From NCBI RefSeq assembly GCF_012971745.1, contig NZ_CP048834.1, forward strand, positions 5,837,001 to 5,901,000: DNA of 64,000 bases, in the 5' to 3' direction. The notes beneath the pieces are model-generated. The model was not told where the DNA came from, did no database searches, and worked only from the letters and a program-made list of their open reading frames with translations. Positions within the stretch are counted from its first letter, which is position 1, and each line of letters begins with the position of its first letter. This document shows, one piece after another, positions 33,087 to 41,601 of this stretch. This DNA comes from Starkeya sp. ORNL1. GTDB lineage: Bacteria; Pseudomonadota; Alphaproteobacteria; Rhizobiales; Xanthobacteraceae. Made by a program: the position numbers and the translations under genes.

Positions 33087-34381
33087 GCGCTTCCGCGATG
33101 CGCCGCGGCGCCTGCCCGACCTTGCCGGCACCGATGGCGACCGGCGACGGCCTGCTGGCACGCATCGCACTGGCTGCGCCGATGAGGCCGAGCCAACTCA
33201 CGGGTCTGGCAAAGCTCAGCCAATGCTGTGGCAATGGCATAGTTGAGCTATCCGCGCGGGGCAGCCTGCAAGTGCGCGGGCTGACCTCCGCCAGCGCGCC
33301 GGATTTCGCGGCGGGCGTCGGCGCGCTCGGTATCGCAGTGCGCGAAGGGCTGGCGGTCGAGACCAATCCGCTCGCCGGGCTCGATCCCATGGCGGCGCTC
33401 GATCCGCGTCCGTTGGCGCAGGAAATCGCGCAGCTGGCTTTGCCGTTGGCAGGTGGGCTGGCGCCAAAGGTCACGGTGATCGTCGATGGCGGCGGCGCGC
33501 TGCATCTCGATGGGCTCGCCGCCGATATCCGGCTGACGGCGCTCGATGCCGACCGGCTGGCGCTGGAGGCTGGCGGCGTGGCGCTGCGCGTCGTCGAGCG
33601 CCACGAGGCGGCGGGGACAGTGTTCCGGCTTCTGGCCCTGCTCGCTGCGCAGGGATCGGCGGCGCGGATGGCAGACCTCGTGGCCCGATCTCTACGACCT
33701 CATCCTGAGGTGCCGCCGCAGGCGGCCTCTAAGGATGTTGAAGCAAGGCAACGCCCATCTGTGGCGAGCATCCTTCGAGGCTCGGGCTTTGCCCGAGCAC
33801 CTCAGGATGAGGTTGTCAAAGAAACCAGTCATCAACGCCCACCCGCCGAGCCCATCGGCATCCACAGCCTCACGGACGGCCGCCTCGCACTCGGCCTCGG
33901 CCTCGCCTTTGGCCAGACCGACCATGCCGCTGTGGCCGGGCTTGCGGCGCTTGCCGAACGGGCCGGGGCCTCAAGCGTCGCCACCTGCTTCGGACGCGCG
34001 CTGCTTATCATCGGCGTGACCGAGCCGAGCGCCGACATGGGTCGCCGCGAAGCCGCCGCCCTCGGCTTCATCACGGATCCCAACGATCCGCGCCGCTCCG
34101 TTTCAGCCTGTCCGGGCCGGCCGGCCTGCGCCTCCGGCCGCATCGAAACGCGCGCGCTGGCGGCTGAACTGGCGCCGCTCGCGGCGGGGCGCAGCCTGCA
34201 CGTTTCGGGTTGCGCCAAGGGGTGCGCGCATCCCGGTGCGGCCGATCTCACCATAGTGGGGGTGGACGGCGGGGCCGGTCTCGTGGTCGAAGGCGTGCCG
34301 CGCGACGCGCCACGGCTCATCGTCCTAGAGACGGAGCTGGCGGCAGCCGCGCACCGCATTCTGGAGAAGCATGGTGGCTGA
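33083..34381 (+). CDS. cobG: Precorrin-3B synthase CobG with an in-frame repeat insertion
   Basis: A 432-residue sulfite-reductase-like oxygenase that makes precorrin-3B, the oxygen-dependent ring-contraction step. The first half (LSQCCGNGIVELSARGSLQVRGL) and second half are nitrite/sulfite-reductase repeats. The Fe-S ligands are Cys343 and Cys349 in SACPGRPACASG, and Cys377 and Cys381 in GCAKGCAHP. A family A repeat (33697-33813) is inserted in frame at about residues 205-243, between the two halves. It starts at the cobN stop (ATGA) and its end overlaps cobH by 11 bases. Its presence shows the aerobic cobalamin route. Confidence 0.94.
   Translation: MSASAMRRGACPTLPAPMATGDGLLARIALAAPMRPSQLTGLAKLSQCCGNGIVELSARGSLQVRGLTSASAPDFAAGVGALGIAVREGLAVETNPLAGLDPMAALDPRPLAQEIAQLALPLAGGLAPKVTVIVDGGGALHLDGLAADIRLTALDADRLALEAGGVALRVVERHEAAGTVFRLLALLAAQGSAARMADLVARSLRPHPEVPPQAASKDVEARQRPSVASILRGSGFARAPQDEVVKETSHQRPPAEPIGIHSLTDGRLALGLGLAFGQTDHAAVAGLAALAERAGASSVATCFGRALLIIGVTEPSADMGRREAAALGFITDPNDPRRSVSACPGRPACASGRIETRALAAELAPLAAGRSLHVSGCAKGCAHPGAADLTIVGVDGGAGLVVEGVPRDAPRLIVLETELAAAAHRILEKHGG
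33697..33813. repeat. Family A palindromic repeat pair inside cobG
   Basis: Outer arms ACCTCATCCTGAGGTGC (33697-33713) and GCACCTCAGGATGAGGT (33797-33813) are perfect inverted copies. Translated in frame, it begins RPHPEVPPQAASKD and ends ARAPQDEVV, the same end frames as the copy in cobN. Confidence 0.9.
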
Positions 34382-35015
34382 GGCGCATCCATTCGACTAT
34401 GTGCGCGACGGCGCCGCCATCTATGAGCGTTCCTTCGCCATCATCCGCGAAGAGGCCGATCTCGGCCGCTTCACGCCGGAGGAGGCCGACGTCGCGGTGC
34501 GAATGATCCATGCCTGCGGGCTGGTCGAAGCCGCCACCGCCATCGATTTCGGGCGCGGCGTGGTGCGCGCGGGCCGCGCTGCGCTTCAAGCCGGCGCGCC
34601 GGTCCTGTGCGATGCCGAGATGGTGGCGCGCGGCATCACGCGCGCCCGCCTGCCGGCGAGCAATGAGGTGATCTGCACGCTGCGCGATCCCGCCGTGCCG
34701 CGGCTGGCGGAGGAGCGCGGCACCACACGCTCGGCGGCGGCGCTGGAGCTGTGGCGGCCTTATCTCGACGGCGCCGTGGTCGCCATCGGCAATGCGCCGA
34801 CCGCCTTGTTCCGGCTGCTGGAAATGCTGGAGGAGGGCGCGCCGCAACCGGCGGCGATCCTCGGCATTCCCGTCGGCTTTGTCGGCGCGGCGGAGTCCAA
34901 GGATGCGCTGGCGGCGGGCGATCATGGCGTGCCGTGGCTGGTGGTGCGCGGGCGTCTCGGCGGGAGTGCCATGACCGCCGCGGCCATCAATGCGCTGGCG
35001 AGGGCCGGCATATGA
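34371..35015 (+). CDS. cobH: Precorrin-8X methylmutase CobH
   Basis: A 214-residue enzyme that moves a methyl group from C11 to C12 to form hydrogenobyrinic acid. His47 in VRMIHACGLVE corresponds to the catalytic histidine, and the later motifs ICTLRDPAVPRLAEERGTTR, AIGNAPTALFRLLE and GIPVGFVGAAESKDAL are typical. Its start lies 11 bases inside cobG and its stop overlaps the cobI start (ATGA). The length is normal. Confidence 0.96.
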   Translation: MVAEAHPFDYVRDGAAIYERSFAIIREEADLGRFTPEEADVAVRMIHACGLVEAATAIDFGRGVVRAGRAALQAGAPVLCDAEMVARGITRARLPASNEVICTLRDPAVPRLAEERGTTRSAAALELWRPYLDGAVVAIGNAPTALFRLLEMLEEGAPQPAAILGIPVGFVGAAESKDALAAGDHGVPWLVVRGRLGGSAMTAAAINALARAGI

Positions 35016-35737
35016 CAGGCCGTTTGATCGGCGTCGGCGTCGGCCCCGGCGATCCGGAACTGATGACGCTGAAGGCGGTGCGCGCGCTCGGCGAGGCCGA
35101 TGTCGTCGCCTATTTCGCCAAACTCGGAAATGGCAGCCATGCCCGCGCCACCGCGTGTGCCCATTTTCGCGTGGGTGCGGAGGAATTGGCGCTGGGCTAC
35201 CCGGTGACGACCGAGGCGCACCGGCATGACGAGGCTTATCGCGCCGCGATCACCGGCTTCTATGACGACTCCGCCCGCACGGTGGCGGCACATCTCGATG
35301 CCGGGCGCACCGTGGCGGTGCTCTCCGAGGGCGATCCGCTGTTCTACGGTTCCTACATGCACCTGCATGTGCGCCTTGCGTCGAGGTATGCCGCCGAGGT
35401 GATCCCCGGCGTCACCGGCATGTCCGGTTGCTGGTCGCAGGCCGGCACGCCCATCGCGCAAGGCGATGACGTGCTCTGCGTGCTGCCGGGCACGCTCGAC
35501 GAGGATGAACTGGCACGGCGGCTGCGCGAGGCCGACGCCGCGATCATCATGAAGGTCGGACGCAACCTGCCGAAGATCCGCCGCGCGCTGGCGAGCGCCG
35601 GCCGGCTGCAGCGCGCGCTCTATGTCGAGCGCGGCACCATGGAAGGCGGACACTCGCTTCCGCTCGCCGAGCGCGACGAGGCGCCGGCACCGTATTTCGC
35701 TATCGTGCTGGTGCCGGGCTGGGAGGCCAGGTCGTGA
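35012..35737 (+). CDS. cobI: Precorrin-2 C20-methyltransferase CobI
   Basis: A 241-residue SAM-dependent methyltransferase of the tetrapyrrole methylase superfamily, converting precorrin-2 to precorrin-3A. The N-terminal GVGVGPGDPELMTLKAVRAL and the SEGDPLFYGSYMHL and VIPGVTGMSGCWSQAG motifs define the SAM pocket and identify CobI/CbiL. It starts at ATG 35012, overlapping the cobH stop, and ends overlapping the GTG start of cobJ. Confidence 0.95.
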   Translation: MTGRLIGVGVGPGDPELMTLKAVRALGEADVVAYFAKLGNGSHARATACAHFRVGAEELALGYPVTTEAHRHDEAYRAAITGFYDDSARTVAAHLDAGRTVAVLSEGDPLFYGSYMHLHVRLASRYAAEVIPGVTGMSGCWSQAGTPIAQGDDVLCVLPGTLDEDELARRLREADAAIIMKVGRNLPKIRRALASAGRLQRALYVERGTMEGGHSLPLAERDEAPAPYFAIVLVPGWEARS

Positions 35738-36495
35738 GTGGGCGGCTGGTGGTCGTTGGGCTCGGGCCGGGCGACGAGCGCTTCCTGACGCCGCAGGCGG
35801 CGGAAGCGCTCGCCGTGGCCGAGGTGCTCTACGGCTATGAACCCTATCTCGCCCGTGTGCCGGAGTGCCCCGGCCAGACCCGCCACGCCTCCGACAACCG
35901 CGAGGAGCTTGGCAGGGCAAGGGCTGCGCTTGAGCATGCCTCAAGCGGAGCCAGGGTCGCGATGGTCTCGGGCGGCGATCCCGGCGTGTTCGCCATGGCC
36001 GCCGCGGTGATCGAGGCGATCGAGGCCGGGCCTGCCAAGTGGCGCGCGCTCGATATCGAGGTGGTGCCGGGCATTACCGCCATGCTCGCGGTGGCGGCCA
36101 AGGCAGGTGCGCCGCTGGGCCATGATTTCTGCGCCATCTCGCTTTCCGACAATCTCAAGCCCTGGGATCTGGTGGAACGCCGTGTGAGGCTGGCGGCCGA
36201 GGCGGGCTTCGTCATCGCGTTCTACAATCCGGTCTCGAAGGCGCGGCCGTGGCAGCTCGGCACCGCGTTCGATCTGCTGCGCGGCGTGCTGCCGGCGGGA
36301 ACGCCGGTGATGTTCGGCCATGCGGTGGGGCGCGTGGACGAGCGGCTGGCGGTAGTGCCGCTCGGCGAGGCGCGTTCCGACATGGCGGACATGGCGACCT
36401 GCATCATCATCGGCTCGGCGGAGACGCGCGTGGTGGAGCGGGAAGGAATGCCGCCGCTGGTCTACTCGCCGCGGAGTGCGAGGGCGGCGGGGTGA
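35734..36495 (+). CDS. cobJ: Precorrin-3B C17-methyltransferase CobJ
   Basis: A 253-residue methyltransferase catalysing C17 methylation coupled to ring contraction. Motifs: VVGLGPGDERFLTPQAAEAL, the MVSGGDPGVFAMAAAVIEA loop, VVPGITAMLAVAAKAGAPLGHDFCAISLSD and FYNPVSKARPWQL. It starts with GTG (GGGAGG upstream). The last 34 bases overlap the end of the convergent cobK gene. No C-terminal extension is present. Confidence 0.96.
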   Translation: MSGRLVVVGLGPGDERFLTPQAAEALAVAEVLYGYEPYLARVPECPGQTRHASDNREELGRARAALEHASSGARVAMVSGGDPGVFAMAAAVIEAIEAGPAKWRALDIEVVPGITAMLAVAAKAGAPLGHDFCAISLSDNLKPWDLVERRVRLAAEAGFVIAFYNPVSKARPWQLGTAFDLLRGVLPAGTPVMFGHAVGRVDERLAVVPLGEARSDMADMATCIIIGSAETRVVEREGMPPLVYSPRSARAAG

Positions 36496-37232
36496 GCGTT
36501 GAGCCACACCATCGCCGCCTCGACGCTGCCTGCCGTCGGCACCTCCGGGCGGGGCGGGCGCTTTACCAGGATCACCTCGATGCCGAGCGTCCGCGCCGCG
36601 GCGATCTTGCCGTAGGTGGCATCGCCGCCGCTGTTCTTGGCGAGCACGGCGTCGATGCGGTGCCGCTTCAGCAAGTCGCGCTCCTCCCCTTCGGGAAACG
36701 GTCCGCGCGCCACGATATAGTGCGCCTCATCCAGCCGCAGCGGCGGCTCGACCGGATCGACGCTGCGCACCCAATAGGCATGCTGAGGCGCCGCTTCCAG
36801 CGCGCTCACCTCGTTGCGGCCGAGCGCGACCAGCACGCGGCGCGACGTCGCACCGAGCAAGCTGACCGCTTCCGCCACATCGGCCGCCTCGCGCCAGATG
36901 TCGCCGGGCTGGTGCTCCCAGGGGGCACGAGCCAGGGCGAGCAGCGGTACGCCGGCGAGCCGCGCCGCTTCGGCCGCGTTGAAGGACATGGTGGCGGCGA
37001 ACGGGTGGGTGGCGTCGACCAGCGCGTCGATCGCTTCGGCACGCAGATACTCCGCCAGCCCGCCCGCGCCGCCGAAGCCGCCGACGCGGATCGTAGCCGG
37101 CATATCGAGCGGCTTGCGCGTGCGCCCGGCAAGGGACACGGTGACATTGATGTCGTCGCGCGCAGCGAGGCGTTCCGCCAGCAGGCGCGCCTCGGTGGTG
37201 CCGCCGAGAATGAGGATGCGGCGGGTGGACAC
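36462..37232 (-). CDS. cobK: Precorrin-6A reductase CobK
   Basis: A protein of about 256 residues that reduces precorrin-6A with NADPH. The N-terminal RILILGGTTEARLLAERLA and DATHPFAATMSFNAAEA are diagnostic, with FPEGEERDLLKRHRIDAVLAKNSGG toward the C-terminus. It is the only gene of the block on the opposite strand, wedged between cobJ and cobL. I place the start at GTG 37232, which gives the usual short N-terminus; ATG 37256 is an alternative that would overlap the cobL start. It overlaps the cobJ end by 34 bases. Confidence 0.92.
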   Translation of the reverse strand: MSTRRILILGGTTEARLLAERLAARDDINVTVSLAGRTRKPLDMPATIRVGGFGGAGGLAEYLRAEAIDALVDATHPFAATMSFNAAEAARLAGVPLLALARAPWEHQPGDIWREAADVAEAVSLLGATSRRVLVALGRNEVSALEAAPQHAYWVRSVDPVEPPLRLDEAHYIVARGPFPEGEERDLLKRHRIDAVLAKNSGGDATYGKIAAARTLGIEVILVKRPPRPEVPTAGSVEAAMVWLNAHPAALALRGE

Positions 37233-37236
37233 GTCT

Positions 37237-38484
37237 ATGGCTAATCCCGGTTCCATTGCGCCCGACCATGCGCCGGGCGCGCGCTGGCTGTCCATTGTCG
37301 GCATCGGCGAGGATGGCGCGACGGGCCTGTCGCCCACGGCGCAGGCCTTGATCTCCGAGGCGGAGATCGTGTTCGGCGGCCGGCGGCACCTCGCGCTCGC
37401 CGGTGACCTGGTGCGCGGCCAGGCGTTCAACTGGCCGAGCCCGCTCAACGACGGCATTGCCGCCGTGCTCGCCTTGCGCGGCCGGCGGGTCTGCGTGGTC
37501 GCCTCCGGCGATCCGTTCTTTTATGGCGTCGGGGCCACGCTGGCGCGCCACGTGCCGGCCGCCGAGATGCGGGTGATGCCGGCGCCTTCCGCCTTCAGCC
37601 TTGCCGCCGCCCGGCTCGGCTGGGCCTTGCAGGATGTGGTCTGCCTTTCGGTGCATGGGCGGGCGGTGGAACTGATACGCCCGCATCTGCACCCGGGCCG
37701 GCAGATCCTTGTGCTGACATCGGATGGCGAGGGACCCGCGGCGGTGGCGCGGCTGCTCGACCGTGACGGTTTCGGTGCCTCGAAAATGCACGTGCTGGAA
37801 GCGCTGGGGGGCGGGCGCGAGCGGGTGCGCAGCGGCTGTGCCGCCGATCTGGGCTCCGAGGAGGTCGATGCGCTGAACCTTGTCGGCATCGAGGTCGTCG
37901 CGGAGGAAGGCGCGCGCATCGTCCCGTTGACGCCCGGCCTGCCGGACGACTGCTTCGAGAATGACGGCCAGCTCACCAAGCGCGACATTCGCGCAGTGAC
38001 GCTCGCCGCGCTGGCGCCGCGCCGGGGCGAGCTGTTGTGGGACATCGGCGCCGGCGCCGGTTCGGTCGCCATCGAATGGATGCTGGCCGATCCCTCGCTG
38101 CGCGCCGTCGCGGTGGAGGAGCGGACGGTGCGCGCCGCGCGGGTCCGCAGCAATGCGTGGAGCCTTGGCGTACCCGGGCTTGAGGTGGTGGAGGGCCGCG
38201 CGCCGGCCGCGTTGGCGGGACTGCCGATACCGGACGCCATCTTCATCGGCGGTGGGGCGGGCGACGAAGGCGTGCTCGACTCCGCCATCGCGGCGCTGCG
38301 TCCGGAGGGGCGGCTCGTCGTCAATGCCGTCACGCTGGAGACCGAGGCGCTGCTGCTGGCAAAGCAGGCCACGCTCGGCGGCGAACTGGTGCGCATCGCC
38401 GTCTCCCATGCGGCGCCGGTCGGCACCGTCACCGGCTGGCGACCTTCCATGCCGGTCACGCAATGGCGCTGGGTGAAGCCATGA
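37237..38484 (+). CDS. cobL: Precorrin-6Y C5,15-methyltransferase (decarboxylating) CobL
   Basis: A 415-residue fusion of two methyltransferase domains. The N-terminal CbiE-like domain (1-200, WLSIVGIGEDGATGLSP, VASGDPFFYGVGATL) methylates C5. The C-terminal CbiT-like domain (LLWDIGAGAGSVAIEWML, FIGGGAGDEGVLDSAI) methylates C15 and decarboxylates. ATG at 37237 begins four bases from the putative divergent cobK start. Its stop overlaps cobE (ATGA at 38481). Confidence 0.95.
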   Translation: MANPGSIAPDHAPGARWLSIVGIGEDGATGLSPTAQALISEAEIVFGGRRHLALAGDLVRGQAFNWPSPLNDGIAAVLALRGRRVCVVASGDPFFYGVGATLARHVPAAEMRVMPAPSAFSLAAARLGWALQDVVCLSVHGRAVELIRPHLHPGRQILVLTSDGEGPAAVARLLDRDGFGASKMHVLEALGGGRERVRSGCAADLGSEEVDALNLVGIEVVAEEGARIVPLTPGLPDDCFENDGQLTKRDIRAVTLAALAPRRGELLWDIGAGAGSVAIEWMLADPSLRAVAVEERTVRAARVRSNAWSLGVPGLEVVEGRAPAALAGLPIPDAIFIGGGAGDEGVLDSAIAALRPEGRLVVNAVTLETEALLLAKQATLGGELVRIAVSHAAPVGTVTGWRPSMPVTQWRWVKP

Positions 38485-38876
38485 CGACGAAGTTCGTCGC
38501 CGGCATAGGCAGCCGGCGCGGCGTCACCGCGCGCGAGGTGCGCGCCGCGGTCGAGGGTGCCATGGCCCGCTACGAAGTGAAGCTGTGCGACATCTCGCTG
38601 ATGGCGACGCCGGCGCTGAAGGGCAGTGAGGCCGGCATCATGACCGCAGCGCTCGATCTCGGTCTGTTGCTGGTCATGGTGCCGCAGGCGCAGATGGAAG
38701 CTGCCGCGGCCCGCACCGTGAGCCATTCCGACCGCGTGGTGGCGCTGATGGGCGTGCCTTCGGTTGCCGAAGCCGCGGCGCTTGCGGTGGCCGGGCGGCG
38801 TTCCAGCCTGGTCGGGCCGCGCTTCGTGCTCGGCTCCGTCACCTGCGCGCTGGCGCGGGAGGAGGACAAGACGTGA
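38481..38876 (+). CDS. cobE: Cobalamin biosynthesis protein CobE (CbiG C-terminal-like)
   Basis: A 131-residue protein matching CobE and the C-terminal domain of Cbi[22 protein letters not shown] at the N-terminus and the CALAREED end. Its exact role in the aerobic pathway is not firmly established; the CbiG counterpart opens the lactone ring in the anaerobic route. It starts at ATG 38481, overlapping the cobL stop, and ends overlapping the GTG start of cobM. Confidence 0.92.
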   Translation: MTTKFVAGIGSRRGVTAREVRAAVEGAMARYEVKLCDISLMATPALKGSEAGIMTAALDLGLLLVMVPQAQMEAAAARTVSHSDRVVALMGVPSVAEAAALAVAGRRSSLVGPRFVLGSVTCALAREEDKT

Positions 38877-39631
38877 GCGTGCATTTCATCGGCGCCGGGC
38901 CTGGCGCCGCAGATCTCATCACGCTGCGCGGCCGCGATCTCATCGCCCGCTGTCCGGTGTGCCTTTATGCCGGCTCCATAGTGCCGCCGGAGATGCTCGC
39001 CTGGTGTCCGCCGGGCGCGCGCATCGTCGACACCGCGCCGCTCTCGCTCGACGAGATCGAGGCGGAATATGTCGCGGCCGATGCGGCCGGGCTCGATGTG
39101 GCGCGGCTGCATTCCGGCGACCTCGCCATCTATTCCGCGGTGGCCGAACAGGTGCGCCGGCTGGAGCGCCTAGGCATCGCCTATACGCTGACCCCGGGCG
39201 TGCCGGCCTTTGCGGCGGCGGCGGCGGTGCTGGGGCGCGAGCTCACCGTGCCGGAAGTGGCGCAGAGCGTGGTGCTGACGCGGGTTTCGGGACGCGCTTC
39301 CGCCATGCCTTCGGGCGAGACGCTGGCCGCCTTCGGAGCGACGGGCGCGACGCTGGTCCTGCATCTCGCCATCCACGCGCTGGAACGGATCGTCGCCGAA
39401 CTCACGCCGCTCTATGGCGCGGAGTGTCCGGTGGCGGTGGTGGTGGAGGCGACGCGGCCGCGCGAGCGGGTGCTGCGCGGGACGCTCAGTGACATTGCCG
39501 GGCAGGTGGCGGGCGAGCCGGTGGAGCGGATGGCGCTGATCCTGGTGGGGCCGGCGCTCGGTGCGCAGACATTCCGCGAGAGCGCGCTGTACGACGCGGC
39601 GTATCAGCGGCGGTTCCGGGGGCGCGGGTGA
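38873..39631 (+). CDS. cobM: Precorrin-4 C11-methyltransferase CobM
   Basis: A 252-residue tetrapyrrole methyltransferase. Motifs: [56 protein letters not shown] and [20 protein letters not shown], with [14 protein letters not shown] characteristic of CobM/CbiF. It starts with GTG 38873 preceded by GAGGAGG, overlapping the cobE stop. A family A repeat pair separates it from cobB. Confidence 0.96.
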   Translation: MSVHFIGAGPGAADLITLRGRDLIARCPVCLYAGSIVPPEMLAWCPPGARIVDTAPLSLDEIEAEYVAADAAGLDVARLHSGDLAIYSAVAEQVRRLERLGIAYTLTPGVPAFAAAAAVLGRELTVPEVAQSVVLTRVSGRASAMPSGETLAAFGATGATLVLHLAIHALERIVAELTPLYGAECPVAVVVEATRPRERVLRGTLSDIAGQVAGEPVERMALILVGPALGAQTFRESALYDAAYQRRFRGRG

Positions 39632-39647
39632 GGGCGCACGGGGTGGG

Positions 39648-39784
39648 CATCCTTCGAGGCTTGGGCTTTGCCCAAGCACCTCAGGATGACGTTCATCTGA
39701 AAGAACCACGTCATCCTGAGGTGCGAGCCCACGGGTCTTGCCTTTGGCAAGCCCGAGGACAGGCTCCGCGAGCCTCGAAGGATG
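39648..39784. repeat. Palindromic repeat pair, family A
   Basis: First unit CATCCTTCGAGGC to CTCAGGATGACG (39648-39691); second unit AAGAACCACGTCATCCTGAG to CTCGAAGGATG ending at 39784, with an extended loop (CTTGCCTTTGGCAAG) also seen in the 5106-5264 block. It fills the gap between cobM and cobB. Confidence 0.88.
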
Positions 39785-39803
39785 CTGAAGCAGGGCAAGC
39801 TCC

Positions 39804-41114
39804 ATGACCGCACGCGGCCTCATCATCGCCGCGCCGCGCTCCGGCTCCGGCAAGACCACGCTGACGCTCGGCGTCGTCGGGGCGTTGAGGCGGCGCGGCG
39901 TCAAGGTGCGCGCGGTGAAATCGGGGCCTGATTATATCGACCCCGCCTTCCATGCCGCGGCCAGCGGCCGGCCGGGACTGAACCTCGACAGCTTCGCCAT
40001 GCCGCCGGAACTCATCGACGCGCTGGCGGGCGAGGCGGCGGAGGATGCCGACCTCGTCATCATCGAGGCCTCGATGGGCCTGTTCGACGGCGTGTATGGC
40101 ACGCCGGAGCGCACTGGCGCGGCGGCGGATCTTGCCGCCCGGCTCGGCCTGCCGGTTGTGCTGGTGCTCGACATTTCCGGCCATTCGCAATCCGCCGCGG
40201 CTGTGGTGCGCGGCTTCGCCACCCACGATCCGGCGGTACGTATTGCGGGCGTGGTGCTCAACAAGTCGGCAAGCCCACGCCACCGCGCCCAGGCCAGCGA
40301 AGCCATCGGCGCGCTCGGTATCCCGCTCTTGGGCAGCCTGCCGCGCGAGGCGGCGATGACGTTGCCGGAGCGCCATCTCGGCCTGGTGCAGGCGCAGGAG
40401 CATCCCGCGCTGGCGGCCCATCTCGCCAGCCTCGCGGATTTTGCTGCGCAGCATGTCGATCTCGATGCGCTGATGGCGATCGGCGCGCCGGTGGCGGCCG
40501 GTGCCGCGCCGGCCATCGCGGTGCCGCCGCCGGGGCAGCGGATCGCGCTGGCGCAGGATGCCGCCTTCAGCTTCACCTATGAGCACATGCTGGCCGGCTG
40601 GCGACGCGCCGGGGCGGAGGTCGTCACCTTCTCGCCGCTCGCGGACGAGGCCCCGCCGGAGGATTGCGACGCCTGCTGGCTGCCGGGCGGCTATCCCGAG
40701 CTGCATGGCGCGCGGCTCGCAAGCGCCTCGCGCTTCCGCGCCGGCATGGTCGCGTTCGCGCAAACCCGGCCGGTCCATGGCGAGTGCGGCGGCTACATGG
40801 TGCTTGGCCGCACGCTGGAGGATGTCGATCACAAGACCCACGAGATGCTGGCATTGCTCAAGCATTGCACCAGCTTTGCCAGGCGAAAGCTAAACCTTGG
40901 CTATCGCCAGGCCAGCCTGCTCGCAGACTCGCCACTGGGTCCGGCCGGCACCCGCTTGCGTGGTCACGAATTCCATTACGCCACTGTCACGGAACGCGGC
41001 GACGATGCGCCGCTTGTCGCGTTGGCGGATGGGCAAGGTAATGAGATGGGTCATGCGGGAAGCCGCAGCGGCCTTGTCTCGGGCGCCTTCTTCCACGTCA
41101 TCGCCATGGAGTGA
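39804..41114 (+). CDS. cobB: Cobyrinate/hydrogenobyrinate a,c-diamide synthase CobB
   Basis: A 436-residue glutamine amidotransferase that amidates the a and c acetate side chains. P-loop-like [19 protein letters not shown] and KSGPDYIDPAFHAAASGRPG are at the N-terminus. The C-terminal glutaminase domain has its nucleophile Cys328 in VHGECGGYMVLGRTLED and the later GHEFHYATV histidines. Length is normal. Downstream DUF423 starts three bases after the stop and may be cotranscribed. Confidence 0.96.
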   Translation: MTARGLIIAAPRSGSGKTTLTLGVVGALRRRGVKVRAVKSGPDYIDPAFHAAASGRPGLNLDSFAMPPELIDALAGEAAEDADLVIIEASMGLFDGVYGTPERTGAAADLAARLGLPVVLVLDISGHSQSAAAVVRGFATHDPAVRIAGVVLNKSASPRHRAQASEAIGALGIPLLGSLPREAAMTLPERHLGLVQAQEHPALAAHLASLADFAAQHVDLDALMAIGAPVAAGAAPAIAVPPPGQRIALAQDAAFSFTYEHMLAGWRRAGAEVVTFSPLADEAPPEDCDACWLPGGYPELHGARLASASRFRAGMVAFAQTRPVHGECGGYMVLGRTLEDVDHKTHEMLALLKHCTSFARRKLNLGYRQASLLADSPLGPAGTRLRGHEFHYATVTERGDDAPLVALADGQGNEMGHAGSRSGLVSGAFFHVIAME

Positions 41115-41117
41115 ATC

Positions 41118-41501
41118 ATGAACGCCTTTCGCCGTCTGCTCGTGCTGTTCGCCGGCCTGCTCGGCGCGGCCGGCGTCGCGGCTGCCGCGGCCGCGGCGCA
41201 CATGACCAGCGATCCGGCGCTCGCCACCGCGGCGCAGTTCCTTATGATCGGCGCCGTCGCGCTCGCGGCCTGCGCCGCGCTCGGGGCGGCGGCGGGCGGG
41301 CAAGGCTGGTCGTTTTCAGATGTTGGCGGCGGGCTGATCGGCCTCGGCACGGCGCTGTTCAGCGGCGCCCTGGCGGCGCGGGTGCTGTGGGACGTGTCGA
41401 TTTTTCCCATGGCCGCGCCAACGGGCGGTATGGTCCTGATCGTCGGCTGGCTGGCACTCGGCCTTGCGGCCTTCCAGCGCGGGCGCAGCGCGACCACGTG
41501 A
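41118..41501 (+). CDS. DUF423 (YgdD-like) inner membrane protein
   Basis: A 127-residue protein with four hydrophobic segments: LLVLFAGLLGAAGVAAAAAA, FLMIGAVALAACAALGAAAG, GGGLIGLGTALFSGALAARV and GGMVLIVGWLALGLAAFQRG. The pattern, including HMTSDPALATAAQF between the first two, matches DUF423. The function is unknown. It sits three bases after cobB with GGAGTGA before its ATG, so it probably shares the transcript, but a cobalamin role is not implied. Confidence 0.85.
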   Translation: MNAFRRLLVLFAGLLGAAGVAAAAAAAHMTSDPALATAAQFLMIGAVALAACAALGAAAGGQGWSFSDVGGGLIGLGTALFSGALAARVLWDVSIFPMAAPTGGMVLIVGWLALGLAAFQRGRSATT

Positions 41502-41601
41502 AACTGGCCAAAAGGTTGCATGCAGATGGATGATGCCCGCGGCGTTTTCGGTCCTCGAAGGACAGGGCCGCGCGGCGTCGAGACGGGAGCATAAGCTGCA
41601 C

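Noticed and set aside
31131..33170. A 679-codon open frame on the minus strand
   Set aside because: It overlaps the conserved part of cobN entirely, and its composition is atypical for a protein.
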